Assembly: GCA_963974345.1 (NCBI GenBank)
Contig: CAXBBW010000020.1
Span: 4,774 to 68,773, forward strand
DNA from: RHLJ01 sp963974345
GTDB taxonomy: Bacteria; Bacteroidota; Rhodothermia; Balneolales; Balneolaceae
Length of the DNA stretch: 64,000 bases
Direction of reading: 5' to 3'
Under the pieces are notes generated by a model. The model had not been told where the DNA came from. It searched no databases and worked only from the letters and a program-made list of their open reading frames with translations. Positions 34,242 to 44,323 of this stretch are shown here, one piece after another (within the stretch, counting starts at the first letter, position 1; every line of letters begins with the position of its first letter). Both the position numbers and the translations under genes were made by a program.

Positions 34242-36608
34242 TTGAAGCATTACGTTTGGAGTTTCTGGGTTACCATTTGTAGTTGTATGATGCTGCTTCA
34301 AGCATCTGAGGGATTAGCTCAGCCTATTATTCAACGTGGTCTTCTTGATCTTACTAGATATAATTTTGATAATAACACTGAGCTAGCACTGAATGGTGAA
34401 TGGCAGTTTTTCTGGAACCAGCTAATAGAACCTGGTGAACCCACTCGAAAAATGCCTGAAATAGTATCCTTCCCACACCTTTGGAGTGATAACACCGAGT
34501 TAGGTTTTTTTGGATATGCTACTTATAAGATCAAAATTCTAGTTCCAAAAGTATATCCGAAGCTTGCTCTCACCATTCCTGATATGTACTCCTCATATAA
34601 GCTTTATATAGGTGATAAACTTATCGCTCAAAATGGTATCGTGGCTACTACTAAGGAAAAGTATTCTCCGAATTGGCTCCCAATTACAGTACCTCTTGAT
34701 CGATTTGAGTCAGAAACTGTTGATATCATACTTCAAGTAGCAAACTTTGATCATAGTAAGGGTGGAGTTCGGCTTCCAATTGTAATAGGTAAAGAAGATG
34801 TTTTACAGAGGGATAGAGAAATTGAGCTAGGTTATGCATTTGTGCTAACTGGAAGCTTAATTATGGGAGCACTTTTCTTCCTCGGGCTATATTCTTTCGG
34901 TAAACAAGAAAAAACTATTCTTTACTTTGCCCTTTTCTGTTTAGTGTATAGCTATAGAATTATTGGTACTGAGTTATACCCTCTTCATTTCTTATTACCA
35001 AACCTACCTTGGATATTGGCAATAAAATTAGAATATATATCTCTATATCTTTCCGCTTCTTTATTTGGAATGTTCATAAAAAACCTATATCCAAATGAAA
35101 CTTCAAAATTTATTATGGATGGTATTAATTACACTTTTTTGGTTTTTAGTGTAGCTGCACTTGTACTTCCACCCTTCTACTTCACTTCGTTGATTAATTA
35201 TTTCTTTGCAATTTTATCTGTCTATATAGTATATACAATTTATATTTTAGTAAATGCTAGAATCAATAAAAGTGTAGGATCTGGTTTTGCTTTAGCCAGT
35301 ATTGCTGTGGTTTTTGTAGTATTCATATATGATCTTTTAGAATATTTTGTGATTCTTCAAGAAAATTTATTCATAAATTTTGTAGGGTATATTTCCTTTT
35401 TCTTTCTCCAATCACTAACTCTTTCAAACCGCTTTTCTCATACTCTAAATGAAGCCAAAGAGACAGCCGAAACAGCTTCTGTAGCTAAAACTCATTTTCT
35501 TTCTACTATGGGGCATGAGTTAAGAACCCCTCTTAATGCTGTAATTGGTCTTTCTGAATTATTATTGGATAGCAAATCAGAAAAAGAAAAAATGCAATTT
35601 GCTACAACCATCAAGAAAAGTGGGGAAAACCTACTTAGCATCATTAATAATATTCTAGATTTTACTAAGATAGAATCATCAGATGTTGAATTAGAGTACT
35701 CTCCTACAAACATACCTTACTTACTGGCAGATATTGTAAAAATGTTAGGATCACTTACCGATCCTAAGAAAGTGAAATTAAGTTTTCGTTTCGATGATTC
35801 TCTTCCAGAGTTTATTGAAACAGATGGAACTAGGTTGCGACAAATTTTAATAAACCTGATTGGTAATGCTATCAAATTTACTGATGAAGGTGAAATTTCT
35901 GTTCAAGTTACAACAACAGAATCCATTTCTGAAAAGGGACAGATTCTATTTATTGTAAAAGATAGCGGAATCGGAATACCAGAAGATAAAATGAGTCTAC
36001 TTTTTGATCGTTTTTCACAAATTGAAACTGATAGAAACAGAAGATATGGCGGAACTGGTCTTGGCTTAGCAATAAGTAAAAGGCTTATTGAAGGTATGAG
36101 AGGTCGAATTTGGGTACAAAGCAAAAAAGACTCCGGAACTACTTTTTATTTTACTATTGAGTCTATTCCTGTTTCAAAAAGGAAGCTTGCTGAACTTAAG
36201 GAGAAACTTAACCCAAAAGATTCTTTAGAAACAAGAAAAGATATCTCCATCTTAGCTGTTGAAGATAACTTGATTAATCAAAAAGTAGTGCTTAAAGTGC
36301 TTGAGCGATTAGGCTTTAAAGCTGATGTTGCTAGTAATGGTTTTGAAGCAGTTCAACAAGTACAAGAAAAAAGCTATGATTTGATTTTTATGGATATGGA
36401 AATGCCCGAAATGGATGGAATTGAAGCTACTTACAAAATTAAAGAACTTGGAGAAAAAGCTCATTCTCCAATTATTGTAGCAATGACTGCAAACGCTACA
36501 ACTGAAGATAAAACCCGATGTTTCGAGGCTGGAATGGTTGATTTCATTTCTAAACCAATCACTTTAAATACTACTGAAAATGTACTATTAAAGTGGTTCC
36601 CTTCGTAA
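34242..36608 (+). CDS. 7TMR-DISM hybrid histidine kinase with one receiver domain
   Basis: A 788-residue sensor. Order: signal peptide (about 1-27), an extracytoplasmic jelly-roll 7TMR-DISMED2-like domain (NGEWQFFWNQLIEP near 48-61), seven membrane helices (about 195-405), HisKA with His425 in STMGHELRTPLNAV, HATPase with NLIGNAIKFTDEG, DSGIGIP and YGGTGLGLAISKRL, and a C-terminal receiver whose phospho-acceptor Asp lies in YDLIFMDMEMPEMDG. The start is TTG; it gives a normal signal peptide. The next gene is a clear paralogue 21 bases downstream. No output gene is adjacent. The ligand is unknown; DISMED2 domains are thought to bind carbohydrate. Confidence 0.92.
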   Translation: MKHYVWSFWVTICSCMMLLQASEGLAQPIIQRGLLDLTRYNFDNNTELALNGEWQFFWNQLIEPGEPTRKMPEIVSFPHLWSDNTELGFFGYATYKIKILVPKVYPKLALTIPDMYSSYKLYIGDKLIAQNGIVATTKEKYSPNWLPITVPLDRFESETVDIILQVANFDHSKGGVRLPIVIGKEDVLQRDREIELGYAFVLTGSLIMGALFFLGLYSFGKQEKTILYFALFCLVYSYRIIGTELYPLHFLLPNLPWILAIKLEYISLYLSASLFGMFIKNLYPNETSKFIMDGINYTFLVFSVAALVLPPFYFTSLINYFFAILSVYIVYTIYILVNARINKSVGSGFALASIAVVFVVFIYDLLEYFVILQENLFINFVGYISFFFLQSLTLSNRFSHTLNEAKETAETASVAKTHFLSTMGHELRTPLNAVIGLSELLLDSKSEKEKMQFATTIKKSGENLLSIINNILDFTKIESSDVELEYSPTNIPYLLADIVKMLGSLTDPKKVKLSFRFDDSLPEFIETDGTRLRQILINLIGNAIKFTDEGEISVQVTTTESISEKGQILFIVKDSGIGIPEDKMSLLFDRFSQIETDRNRRYGGTGLGLAISKRLIEGMRGRIWVQSKKDSGTTFYFTIESIPVSKRKLAELKEKLNPKDSLETRKDISILAVEDNLINQKVVLKVLERLGFKADVASNGFEAVQQVQEKSYDLIFMDMEMPEMDGIEATYKIKELGEKAHSPIIVAMTANATTEDKTRCFEAGMVDFISKPITLNTTENVLLKWFPS

Positions 36609-36629
36609 ATTGATCTTAATAATATTTAT

Positions 36630-39431
36630 ATGATTTATTACTTGATCAATTATTCTACTATTAACTCCTTTAAAAAAAAATTCCGCAGAATACTAAGTAT
36701 ATTTGTTTATATAAGTCTTCTATCAGTTATAACCTTTGCGCAAACTTCAGTAGAACACGGAGTTATTGATTTAACTAGTCATAATTTTCACTCTCAACCC
36801 CCTATTGAACTTACAGGAGATTGGCTTTTTTTCTGGAATGAACTTATCCATCCCATCAACATTGACTCAACAAAAAAAAGCCACTACCGACCATTTACAA
36901 AACTATGGAATGAAAGTTCTGAGTTAAATTCTAACGGTGCAGCAACATATAAAGCTATTTTATACCTCCCTAAAGATCGCCCCGCACTAGCCCTTGATAT
37001 TCCTGATTTTTATTCCTCCTACCGTCTTTATTTAAATGATAAAGAAATAGCCCATAATGGAGTCCCTACAACATCAAAAAAATCATATACTCCTAACTGG
37101 CTGCCAAAAACAATTTCTTTAGGTGATCTTCCGTCCGATACACTTGAAATGGTTTTGCATGTTGCTAACTTTCATCATAAAAAAGGTGGGGCATATCAAG
37201 CGATAAAAATTGGTTCTTCTGAAAAGTTATTTAATGCCCGATATCTAGAGTATGGCTATGCCTTTGTTCTAACCGGCGCTTTATTAATGGGCGGGCTATT
37301 CTTTTTTGGTCTTTATCTTTTTGGACGACATGAAACCACCATTCTATATTTTTCAATGTTTTGTATTGTATACAGTTATAGAATTATAGGATTTGGGGAA
37401 TATCCACTTCATTTTTTACTACAAGAAATTCCTTGGATTGTTACTCTAAAACTTGAATATATAACCTTATTTCTTTCGGGTTATTTATTCGGAATTTATA
37501 CTTTAAATTTATATCCAAAGGAAGTTTCAAAAAAACTTATGTACTTATTAAGTTCGATTTCTTTGCTTTTTTTGGCAATCTCTTTGTTACTCCCTGCTTC
37601 TATTTTTACACACTTAGTAACTCCTTATTTTGCAGTTTTAATATTCTATATCCTTTATGCTTTCTGGGTATATGCTAAAGCAGTTGTAAACGAAAGTATA
37701 GGAGCTCAGTTTGCTCTTGGAAGTACAGGGATTGTATTTGTTGTTTTTCTATACCAGATTTTGGTTTACTTTGAGGTTCTAAATGAATTTTTACTACTCA
37801 ATTTTATAGGGTATTTAAGCTTTTTCTTCTTTCAATCTCTTATTCTTTCTTATCGATTTGCAGAATTTTTAAAGATTTCAAAAGTACAAGCGGAAGAATC
37901 TTCACTTGCAAAATCTCAGTTTCTATCAACCATGAGTCATGAAATTCGCACACCTTTGAATGCGGTAATTGGACTTTCTGGATTACTTTCTGACAGTAAC
38001 TTAAGTGACAAACAAAAAGAATATTCTCAAACGATTAGACAAAGCGGAGAAAGCCTTTTAAGTATAATTAATAACATTCTTGATTACTCAAAAATAGAAT
38101 CTGGGAAACTGGAGTTAGAAGAAAGTGAATTTAACCTAAAAGAATTGATCGAAACCGTTTTTGATCTCACTTCTCCAATTAATAATAAAGAAGATCTTGA
38201 ACTTATATATAACCTTGACGAGAGTGTTCCTGAGTTTATAGTAGGAGACTCAACAAGACTCCAACAAGTTTTAATAAACCTAGTCGCAAATGGAATCAAA
38301 TTTACCTCTCAGGGTAATATTGTTATCAATGTATCTTCTGTTGATACTAACTTGGAGTTTTCCACACTTAAATTTCAGGTAAAAGACACTGGAATTGGTA
38401 TACCAGAGAATAGATTGAACCGCCTCTTTCAAAGTTTTTCGCAAGTAGATGCAAGTTCAACCCGGAAGTTTGGTGGAACCGGTTTAGGATTGGTGATTAG
38501 TAAAAAATTGGTAGAAGCAATGGGTGGCTCAATCTCAGTGCAGAGTACTCCAAATAAAGGGAGTACATTTAGCTTCACAATTATAACGGGTAATAGTAAA
38601 AGGAAAAAGAACGCTATTCCTTCCCCAATTTTACATGGAAAAAAAGTATTTATTCTTGATGATAATCTAACCAATCTGAATATTTTCAAACTTCAATTAG
38701 AAAAATCTGGAATAACGGTAGATACTTTTAATGAACCAAAAGACATACTAAATAAAGTAGAAAAGCTTAATAGTTACGACTTTGGGATTCTTGATTTACA
38801 AATGCCTGATCATGATGGAATTGAAGTAGCTACTGAAATAAGGAATCATTTTAACAAAAAGATATTGCCTTTGGTTTTGCTTAGCTCTGTTCATGAACTC
38901 GAGGATGAAAGCCAACGAAAAATATTCAATCTCTACCTTACTAAACCGGTTAAACAAACACAGCTCTTAAATAATTTAGAGAGAATTTTTAGTACTAATG
39001 ATCAATCAAAAATTGAGAAAGTAATTGAGGCTACTTCAACTTCGCTTTTAGGAACAAATATTTCAATACTGATTGCTGAGGATAATCTTATAAACCAAAA
39101 AGTGGCTACACGTATCCTTGAACGATTAGGACTTTCTGCTGATATAGCGCAAGATGGTCAACATGCAATTCAAATGGTACAAACTAATAAGTACGACCTC
39201 ATTTTTATGGATATGGAAATGCCCGTTTTGGATGGATTAGAAGCAACTAGGAAAATAAAACTTATAGAAAAATCTTTACCTCAATCTCCAAAAATTATCG
39301 CAATGACAGCAAATGCCTTGCCCGGAGATAAAGAGCGATGTTTAGAAGCTGGCATGGATGACTTTGTTTCTAAACCAATTACAGTAGAATCTGTGAAAAC
39401 TATTCTCAAAAAATGGTTTAGAGATTTTTAA
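36630..39431 (+). CDS. 7TMR-DISM hybrid histidine kinase with two receiver domains (tandem paralogue)
   Basis: A 933-residue paralogue of the upstream kinase. It has the same order: N-terminal helix, DISMED2-like domain (GDWLFFWNELIHP), seven helices, HisKA with His437 in STMSHEIRTPLNAV and a complete HATPase (FGGTGLGLVISKKL). It then has two receivers in series, both apparently intact: the first with FGILDLQMPDHDG and the second with YDLIFMDMEMPVLDG. The extra receiver suggests a phosphorelay or cross-talk with the neighbour. It starts 21 bases after it, so both are probably made together. Confidence 0.92.
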   Translation: MIYYLINYSTINSFKKKFRRILSIFVYISLLSVITFAQTSVEHGVIDLTSHNFHSQPPIELTGDWLFFWNELIHPINIDSTKKSHYRPFTKLWNESSELNSNGAATYKAILYLPKDRPALALDIPDFYSSYRLYLNDKEIAHNGVPTTSKKSYTPNWLPKTISLGDLPSDTLEMVLHVANFHHKKGGAYQAIKIGSSEKLFNARYLEYGYAFVLTGALLMGGLFFFGLYLFGRHETTILYFSMFCIVYSYRIIGFGEYPLHFLLQEIPWIVTLKLEYITLFLSGYLFGIYTLNLYPKEVSKKLMYLLSSISLLFLAISLLLPASIFTHLVTPYFAVLIFYILYAFWVYAKAVVNESIGAQFALGSTGIVFVVFLYQILVYFEVLNEFLLLNFIGYLSFFFFQSLILSYRFAEFLKISKVQAEESSLAKSQFLSTMSHEIRTPLNAVIGLSGLLSDSNLSDKQKEYSQTIRQSGESLLSIINNILDYSKIESGKLELEESEFNLKELIETVFDLTSPINNKEDLELIYNLDESVPEFIVGDSTRLQQVLINLVANGIKFTSQGNIVINVSSVDTNLEFSTLKFQVKDTGIGIPENRLNRLFQSFSQVDASSTRKFGGTGLGLVISKKLVEAMGGSISVQSTPNKGSTFSFTIITGNSKRKKNAIPSPILHGKKVFILDDNLTNLNIFKLQLEKSGITVDTFNEPKDILNKVEKLNSYDFGILDLQMPDHDGIEVATEIRNHFNKKILPLVLLSSVHELEDESQRKIFNLYLTKPVKQTQLLNNLERIFSTNDQSKIEKVIEATSTSLLGTNISILIAEDNLINQKVATRILERLGLSADIAQDGQHAIQMVQTNKYDLIFMDMEMPVLDGLEATRKIKLIEKSLPQSPKIIAMTANALPGDKERCLEAGMDDFVSKPITVESVKTILKKWFRDF

Positions 39432-39500
39432 AATCCTCTTTCAATCTTTTACTTCTATTTGTTGAAAGGTTAATTATTATCGTACTGAGCTAATAGTTAA

Positions 39501-40820
39501 ATGCATGACAAAAAACGAAATCCAATGAGGGTAAATATTAAAAAACATATTTTATTTTTGGTGTTAGTTATGTTGACCTTTACTCAATGCGATGAAGCTT
39601 ACTCACCAAATAAAAAGGAAGTTAAGTCAATTCTTAAGACTTTAAGTTCTGATGAAATGAGGGGTAGGCAAGCCTTTACTCCCGATATTAATTTAGCAGC
39701 TGACTTTATTGCTTCTGAATTTAAAACCGCAGGTTTAACTCCCCTTTCAGAGCTTGAAAATTTCAAACAGGTTTTTACACTAAATGAGATTAGTATTGCA
39801 TCACATTCTATATTAGTAGGAAATAAAACTATAGGAGAGAATAGTTTTTTCGCCCTACTAAATGGTAAAATTATTGATTGGAATAATGCTTCTATTGAAA
39901 CTCTTGAAATTAAAAAAGATGATCATTTCCGTGCAAAATTCAGAGAATATACCGACTCAGAATCTGATCTTTTAGTTTTTGTAGATCCCAATCATTCTGA
40001 TGTTTTTGGAAGATATCAAAGCTTTTTTTCCAAACCCTCAAGAGCTTTGAAAGAAAATGAAGTTGGAAACGTAGTTTTCATTTTGTCGGAAAAATCTACT
40101 TCCTACTCTATAAAAATTGAACCACAAATTCACAAAAAAGAATTAGCCAATGTTGTAGGAACCATCCCAGGTAAAAGAACTAATGAATACGTACTTTTTT
40201 CAGCTCATCACGATCATATTGGAATTCGTACTGTAGTTGAAGGAGATTCTATTGCTAATGGAGCAAATGATAATGCATCTGGAGTAACAGCAGTTATCGA
40301 ATTAGCAAAGCATTTTTCCAGCTTGAATACTCCAGAACGAACTTTAGTTTTTACAACTTTTACAGCAGAGGAAGCAGGAGGTTATGGAGCACAATATTTT
40401 TCAAAACAATTCAATCCTGAAGAAATTGTAGCTATGTTTAACATAGAAATGATTGGTAAACCAGCAGTCTCAGGCCCAAATACAGCGTGGATAACTGGTT
40501 ACGAAAAATCAACCTTTGGGGAATTACTTTCTCAAAGTACAGAAGGCACTGAATTCGAGTTTTATGCTGATCCTTATCCCCAGCAAAATTTATTCTATCG
40601 TTCAGATAACGCTACGTTAGCAAGACTAGGAGTTCCTGCTCATACTATTAGTACTACTCCAATTGATGTAGATAAAGATTATCATCAAGTAAGTGATGAG
40701 TACAACACCATTAATATAGATCATCTGATAAACACCATTAATGCTATTTCAAGAGCAGCCCAAGGAATCGTTTCTGGAAGAGATACTCCTACAAGAGTAG
40801 ATGTAGAATTAGTGGATTAA
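39501..40820 (+). CDS. M28 family metallopeptidase, lipoprotein
   Basis: A 439-residue zinc aminopeptidase-type protein. A lipobox (TFTQC) makes Cys30 the likely lipid anchor. The zinc ligands are SAHHDHIG, then the Asp in GANDNASGV, the catalytic Glu pair in TAEEAGGYGA, an acidic ligand in NIEMIGK and the His in DYHQVSDEY. An insert of about 130 residues between the N-terminal part and the catalytic core resembles a PA-like domain. It probably degrades peptides in the periplasm or at the outer membrane. An internal ATG at 39525 is an alternative start. The stop overlaps that of convergent metZ by four bases. Confidence 0.9.
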   Translation: MHDKKRNPMRVNIKKHILFLVLVMLTFTQCDEAYSPNKKEVKSILKTLSSDEMRGRQAFTPDINLAADFIASEFKTAGLTPLSELENFKQVFTLNEISIASHSILVGNKTIGENSFFALLNGKIIDWNNASIETLEIKKDDHFRAKFREYTDSESDLLVFVDPNHSDVFGRYQSFFSKPSRALKENEVGNVVFILSEKSTSYSIKIEPQIHKKELANVVGTIPGKRTNEYVLFSAHHDHIGIRTVVEGDSIANGANDNASGVTAVIELAKHFSSLNTPERTLVFTTFTAEEAGGYGAQYFSKQFNPEEIVAMFNIEMIGKPAVSGPNTAWITGYEKSTFGELLSQSTEGTEFEFYADPYPQQNLFYRSDNATLARLGVPAHTISTTPIDVDKDYHQVSDEYNTINIDHLINTINAISRAAQGIVSGRDTPTRVDVELVD

Positions 40821-41995
40821 TTTCCAGAACGGTTTAATGCAGCATCAATATCAGAAATAATATCTTTGATATTTTCCAAGCCTGTTGAAATGCGTACTAA
40901 TCCAGATGTAATGCCAACAGTTTCACGTTCTTCCTCAGAAAGTTTAGAATGTGTAGTTGAAGCGGGATGAGTTGCAATACTTCTTGTGTCACCTAAATTT
41001 GCAGAAAGTGACAACATTTCTAGCGAGTCTAAGAACTTCCTCCCTTGATTCAGCCCTCCGTTCACTTCAAAAGTAACAATCCCACCACCTTGATTCATTT
41101 GCTTTTGAGCAAGCACATATTGTGGATGTGATTCAAGAAATGGATATTTCACCATCTTAACTTGATTGTGATCACTTAGAAATTTGGCAAGCTCTAGCCC
41201 ATTTGAACAATGCCTATCCATACGAACAGCTAACGTTTCTAAGCTTTTTGAAAGTACCCAACCGTTAAATGGCGACATGGCAGGCCCGGTATGTCGTCCC
41301 ATAAACATAACCTCGTCAATAAGTTCTTTTCTTCCTAAAATAGCTCCGCCAAGCATTCGTCCTTGACCATCAATATATTTTGTAGCAGAATGAGTCACTA
41401 TATCTGCCCCTAGGTTTATGGGATTTTGCAAATATGGTGTAGCAAAACAATTGTCGACATTCACCAAAATATTATTTGCTTTCGCTATCTCTGAAATCTT
41501 TTCAATATCTAATAAATCTAAGGCTGGGTTTGATGGAGTTTCAAAGAAAAACATTTTTGTTGTAGGAGTAATAGCTTTTTCCCAACCTTCTAAATCATGC
41601 ACATCTACATAAGTATGAGTGATACCCCACCGAGGTAACAATTGTGTTAGTATTTGATGAGTTGAACCAAAAACTGATCTACACGCTACAATGTGATCTC
41701 CTTGCTTTAAAAATGAAGCAATACTCACAAACATTGCTGCCATTCCTGAAGCGGTTGAAATACCCGCCTCAGCTCCTTCTAGCAAACAAAGCTTATCAAC
41801 AAATTCATCGTTATTTGGATTAGAATATCTTGAATACACATTCCCCTCTGCTTCTTTAGCAAATAAAGCTCGGGCATGTTCCGCGTCATCAAACACATAA
41901 CTTGAAGTCGCAAAAATAGGAACAGAATGTTCCCTTTGATCACTTCGCTCTACTTGATGTCTAATCGCTTTGGTTTCAAATTCTTTGTTCTTCAT
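40817..41995 (-). CDS. metZ: O-succinylhomoserine sulfhydrylase
   Basis: A 392-residue Cys/Met-metabolism PLP enzyme. The PLP lysine is Lys206 in THSATKYIDGQGR. Other family signatures are YSRYSNPNNDEF, EGAEAGISTASGMAAM, FFETPSNPALDLLDI and LGDTRSIATHPASTTH. The combination of GRMLGGAILG with overall similarity favours MetZ, which makes homocysteine from O-succinylhomoserine and sulfide. Cystathionine gamma-synthase or O-acetylhomoserine sulfhydrylase cannot be fully excluded. It overlaps the upstream OsmC gene by 20 bases, so the two form an operon. Confidence 0.88.
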   Translation of the reverse strand: MKNKEFETKAIRHQVERSDQREHSVPIFATSSYVFDDAEHARALFAKEAEGNVYSRYSNPNNDEFVDKLCLLEGAEAGISTASGMAAMFVSIASFLKQGDHIVACRSVFGSTHQILTQLLPRWGITHTYVDVHDLEGWEKAITPTTKMFFFETPSNPALDLLDIEKISEIAKANNILVNVDNCFATPYLQNPINLGADIVTHSATKYIDGQGRMLGGAILGRKELIDEVMFMGRHTGPAMSPFNGWVLSKSLETLAVRMDRHCSNGLELAKFLSDHNQVKMVKYPFLESHPQYVLAQKQMNQGGGIVTFEVNGGLNQGRKFLDSLEMLSLSANLGDTRSIATHPASTTHSKLSEEERETVGITSGLVRISTGLENIKDIISDIDAALNRSGN

Positions 41996-42410
41996 GATTA
42001 TTTAAGATGAATGAGGATGTAATATTTGCAGATTTTTCAAGTGTTTTTGTAACTGAACAATAGGCTCCCATCGACAGATCAATTGCTCTTCGAACTTTCT
42101 TTCCATCTAAGTCACCTGTAAGTTCAAATCGAACATGAATATCTTTAAATAGCGAAGGCACTTTATCCTGTTCTCGCTCTCCATTTACAAATACTGAATA
42201 GGTCTCTATTATCTGCCTCTGCTTAGTAAGTATTGATAATACGTCCATTGAAGCACACGAACCTAAAGCTACTAAAAGCATCTGCATGGGACGAAAACCT
42301 AAATTTTGACCACCAATTTTTTCTGAACCATCTAAATGAACTTCATGTCCTTCTTCATTTAGAGCTTTTAAGTGTACTCCGTCATTAAGTCTTTGAAATT
42401 GAATCTGCAT
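41976..42410 (-). CDS. OsmC family protein
   Basis: A 144-residue OsmC/Ohr-fold protein. The two redox cysteines of the family are Cys52 in LLVALGSCASMDVL and Cys118 in AYCSVTKTLEKSA. It resembles the YhfA-like subgroup more than Ohr. OsmC proteins reduce organic hydroperoxides in the cytoplasm. It is the first gene of a two-gene unit with metZ, overlapping it by 20 bases, which links it to sulfur amino acid metabolism in this organism. Confidence 0.88.
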   Translation of the reverse strand: MQIQFQRLNDGVHLKALNEEGHEVHLDGSEKIGGQNLGFRPMQMLLVALGSCASMDVLSILTKQRQIIETYSVFVNGEREQDKVPSLFKDIHVRFELTGDLDGKKVRRAIDLSMGAYCSVTKTLEKSANITSSFILNNHEEQRI

Positions 42411-42490
42411 ACTTTTTTTTAGTGAGTTGACAATATAAGTGTATTCGTATGATAATTTTCGCTCTTTTAGATATCATCAGAAGTCGTTAA

Positions 42491-43359
42491 AATAATTCTT
42501 TTCAGGGAAGATTAGCCACTTCTTTCTCAAGAGGTGTTGAACCGGCTCGATTTACAATTATTTCGGATCAAGGAGCACTTAACTATGGCTCTATTTCTTT
42601 TGATGAGTTCTATTATCAATTTAAAAATGAAACTCTAACACTAAAAATTGGTCGTTTCCGGGAAAGTAAATCTGTTAACACTAACGCAGGACGAAGCCAA
42701 TTACGATTTCAAAGTAATGCTGTCTCAATTCATTGGTCTGATGGAATTCTTCTAAAAAAGAATTTAACTGATTTATGGTTTGGTGAGCTAATCGCTGAAT
42801 ATCAACCGAGAAATCATACAACCTTCCCATATCAAGGAGCGCTGAACTTTTAAAAAAATTCGAATAACTTAACTGGATACTTTGGAGTTGAAAATAACTC
42901 ACGAGATGAATTGAATATTATTCAGAAAGGCTTTGGAGTTTTTATTGCTCCTGAATCTTATTTAAAGCCTTCTGGTTATACTTCTTATTTAGCATTTACT
43001 AGCAGAATTGCCTTAGATTTACCTAAAAAAGACATGCTAAATGGTGGGTCTCTTCGTATTGGTGCCGAACTTGGGCAAAATCTTACAACATCATTTAGCA
43101 ATGGGACAAGTATGATAACCTCTATTGGGGTTAATAATGTTGCTGAAAAGCATGAATTCATGATTGAGTTTGCAAAAAATGATAGTCAATGGCTTACTGC
43201 AAATGTTTATTCTCCTAATGCTGATGAAGTTGAATTGCGTTATCGTTTTTTATTTCACAAAATTTAAACTTTGATTTCAGATATAGAATAAGAGAAACTA
43301 GAAATAATACCATTCCTACTACATATAGTACATTCTTACGTGCAACTTATTCGTTTTAA
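42491..43359 (+). pseudogene. decayed outer-membrane porin-like gene
   Basis: Reading one frame through a stop gives a clear beta-barrel pattern: LATSFSRGVEPARF, LKIGRFRESKSVNTNAGRSQ, LIAEYQPRNHTTFPYQGA, then after TAA (42851) LTGYFGVENNSRDEL and IAPESYLKPSGYTSYLAF. At 43246-43251 a run of six T shifts the frame; one more T would continue it as FFISQNLNFDFRYRIRE to an ending ATYSF with TAA at 43357. The 5' end is missing: TAA at 42488 precedes the frame, with no start or signal peptide. So there are three separate lesions: lost 5' end, nonsense codon and frameshift. Confidence 0.75.
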
Positions 43360-43439
43360 CTAAATAATTTGATATCAATTCTTTGATTGAAGGCTGGTTT
43401 ACCTTTTATTAAGACAAATAAAAATCAGTCCAAACAATT

Positions 43440-44246
43440 ATGAAATCATTACATTTATTTATCTTTTCATTCTTTTTATCTGCTTCTATCTTTGCCCAAG
43501 ATTATGCCATACAACAACTTGAGAGTTCACCCAGGCACCACGAATGGGTACAAATTGAATCCAATGATAGAACTCTTCATACATTTATAGCCTACCCTGA
43601 AGTTTCTGAAAGTGCAACAGTAGTTATAGTAATTCATGAAAACAGGGGATTAAATGATTGGGCAAGAAGTTTTGCAGATCAACTTGCTGAAAAAGGCTTC
43701 ATTGCTGTAGCTCCTGATTTGATCTCAAACACCGTTGATGGCTTTGAAAAAACTACTGATTTCGCAACTTCTGATGATGCACGATCTGCTATTTATGGAC
43801 TTGATCCTGACTTTGTTACCGAGGATTTAAAACATGTCCTTTCATATGCTCATGATGTTAAAGCTGGAAACGGAAAAGTCGCTGTTGTAGGGTTTTGTTG
43901 GGGCGGGTCTCAATCTTTTAGGTTTGCTACAAATGCAACTGATGGCATAGAAGCAGCTCTGGTTTTTTACGGTACAGGGCCTCAAGAAGAGTCAGAATAC
44001 AGTCGAATTGAAGTTCCGGTTTATGGGTTTTATGGCGGAAATGATAACAGGGTTAATTCTACAATAGAGAACTCAGAAGCAGCGATGAATAAATTCGAAA
44101 ATACTTACGAATACGAAATTTATAAGGGTGCTGGACATGCTTTTATGCGGAGTGGTGATGATCCTGCAGCAGAAGCAGATAACGCTAACAAACTAGCAAG
44201 AGATAAATCTTGGGAAAAATTAGTAACGATTTTAGAAAATATATAA
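43440..44246 (+). CDS. secreted dienelactone hydrolase family protein
   Basis: A 268-residue alpha/beta hydrolase with a signal peptide (about 1-19, ending IFAQ). The catalytic triad is visible: Cys153 in GFCWGGSQS, an Asp in YGGNDNRV and the His in GAGHAFMR. Glu67 in HENRGLNDW corresponds to the Glu that pairs with the Cys in dienelactone hydrolase. Family members open lactones of aromatic or other cyclic compounds. A periplasmic location is unusual for the aromatic pathway, so the real substrate may be another ester or lactone. Confidence 0.9.
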   Translation: MKSLHLFIFSFFLSASIFAQDYAIQQLESSPRHHEWVQIESNDRTLHTFIAYPEVSESATVVIVIHENRGLNDWARSFADQLAEKGFIAVAPDLISNTVDGFEKTTDFATSDDARSAIYGLDPDFVTEDLKHVLSYAHDVKAGNGKVAVVGFCWGGSQSFRFATNATDGIEAALVFYGTGPQEESEYSRIEVPVYGFYGGNDNRVNSTIENSEAAMNKFENTYEYEIYKGAGHAFMRSGDDPAAEADNANKLARDKSWEKLVTILENI

Positions 44247-44323
44247 TTGGGAAAATTTATCAATAGTAAAAATCATTTCGCTTCCCTATGTTGTTGAGCT
44301 TTTACTAATTAACCCAAAAATTG

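Noticed and set aside
42681..42902. A 73-codon minus-strand frame inside the porin remnant
   Set aside because: The plus strand reads as an outer-membrane barrel through the region; the minus frame has no family pattern.
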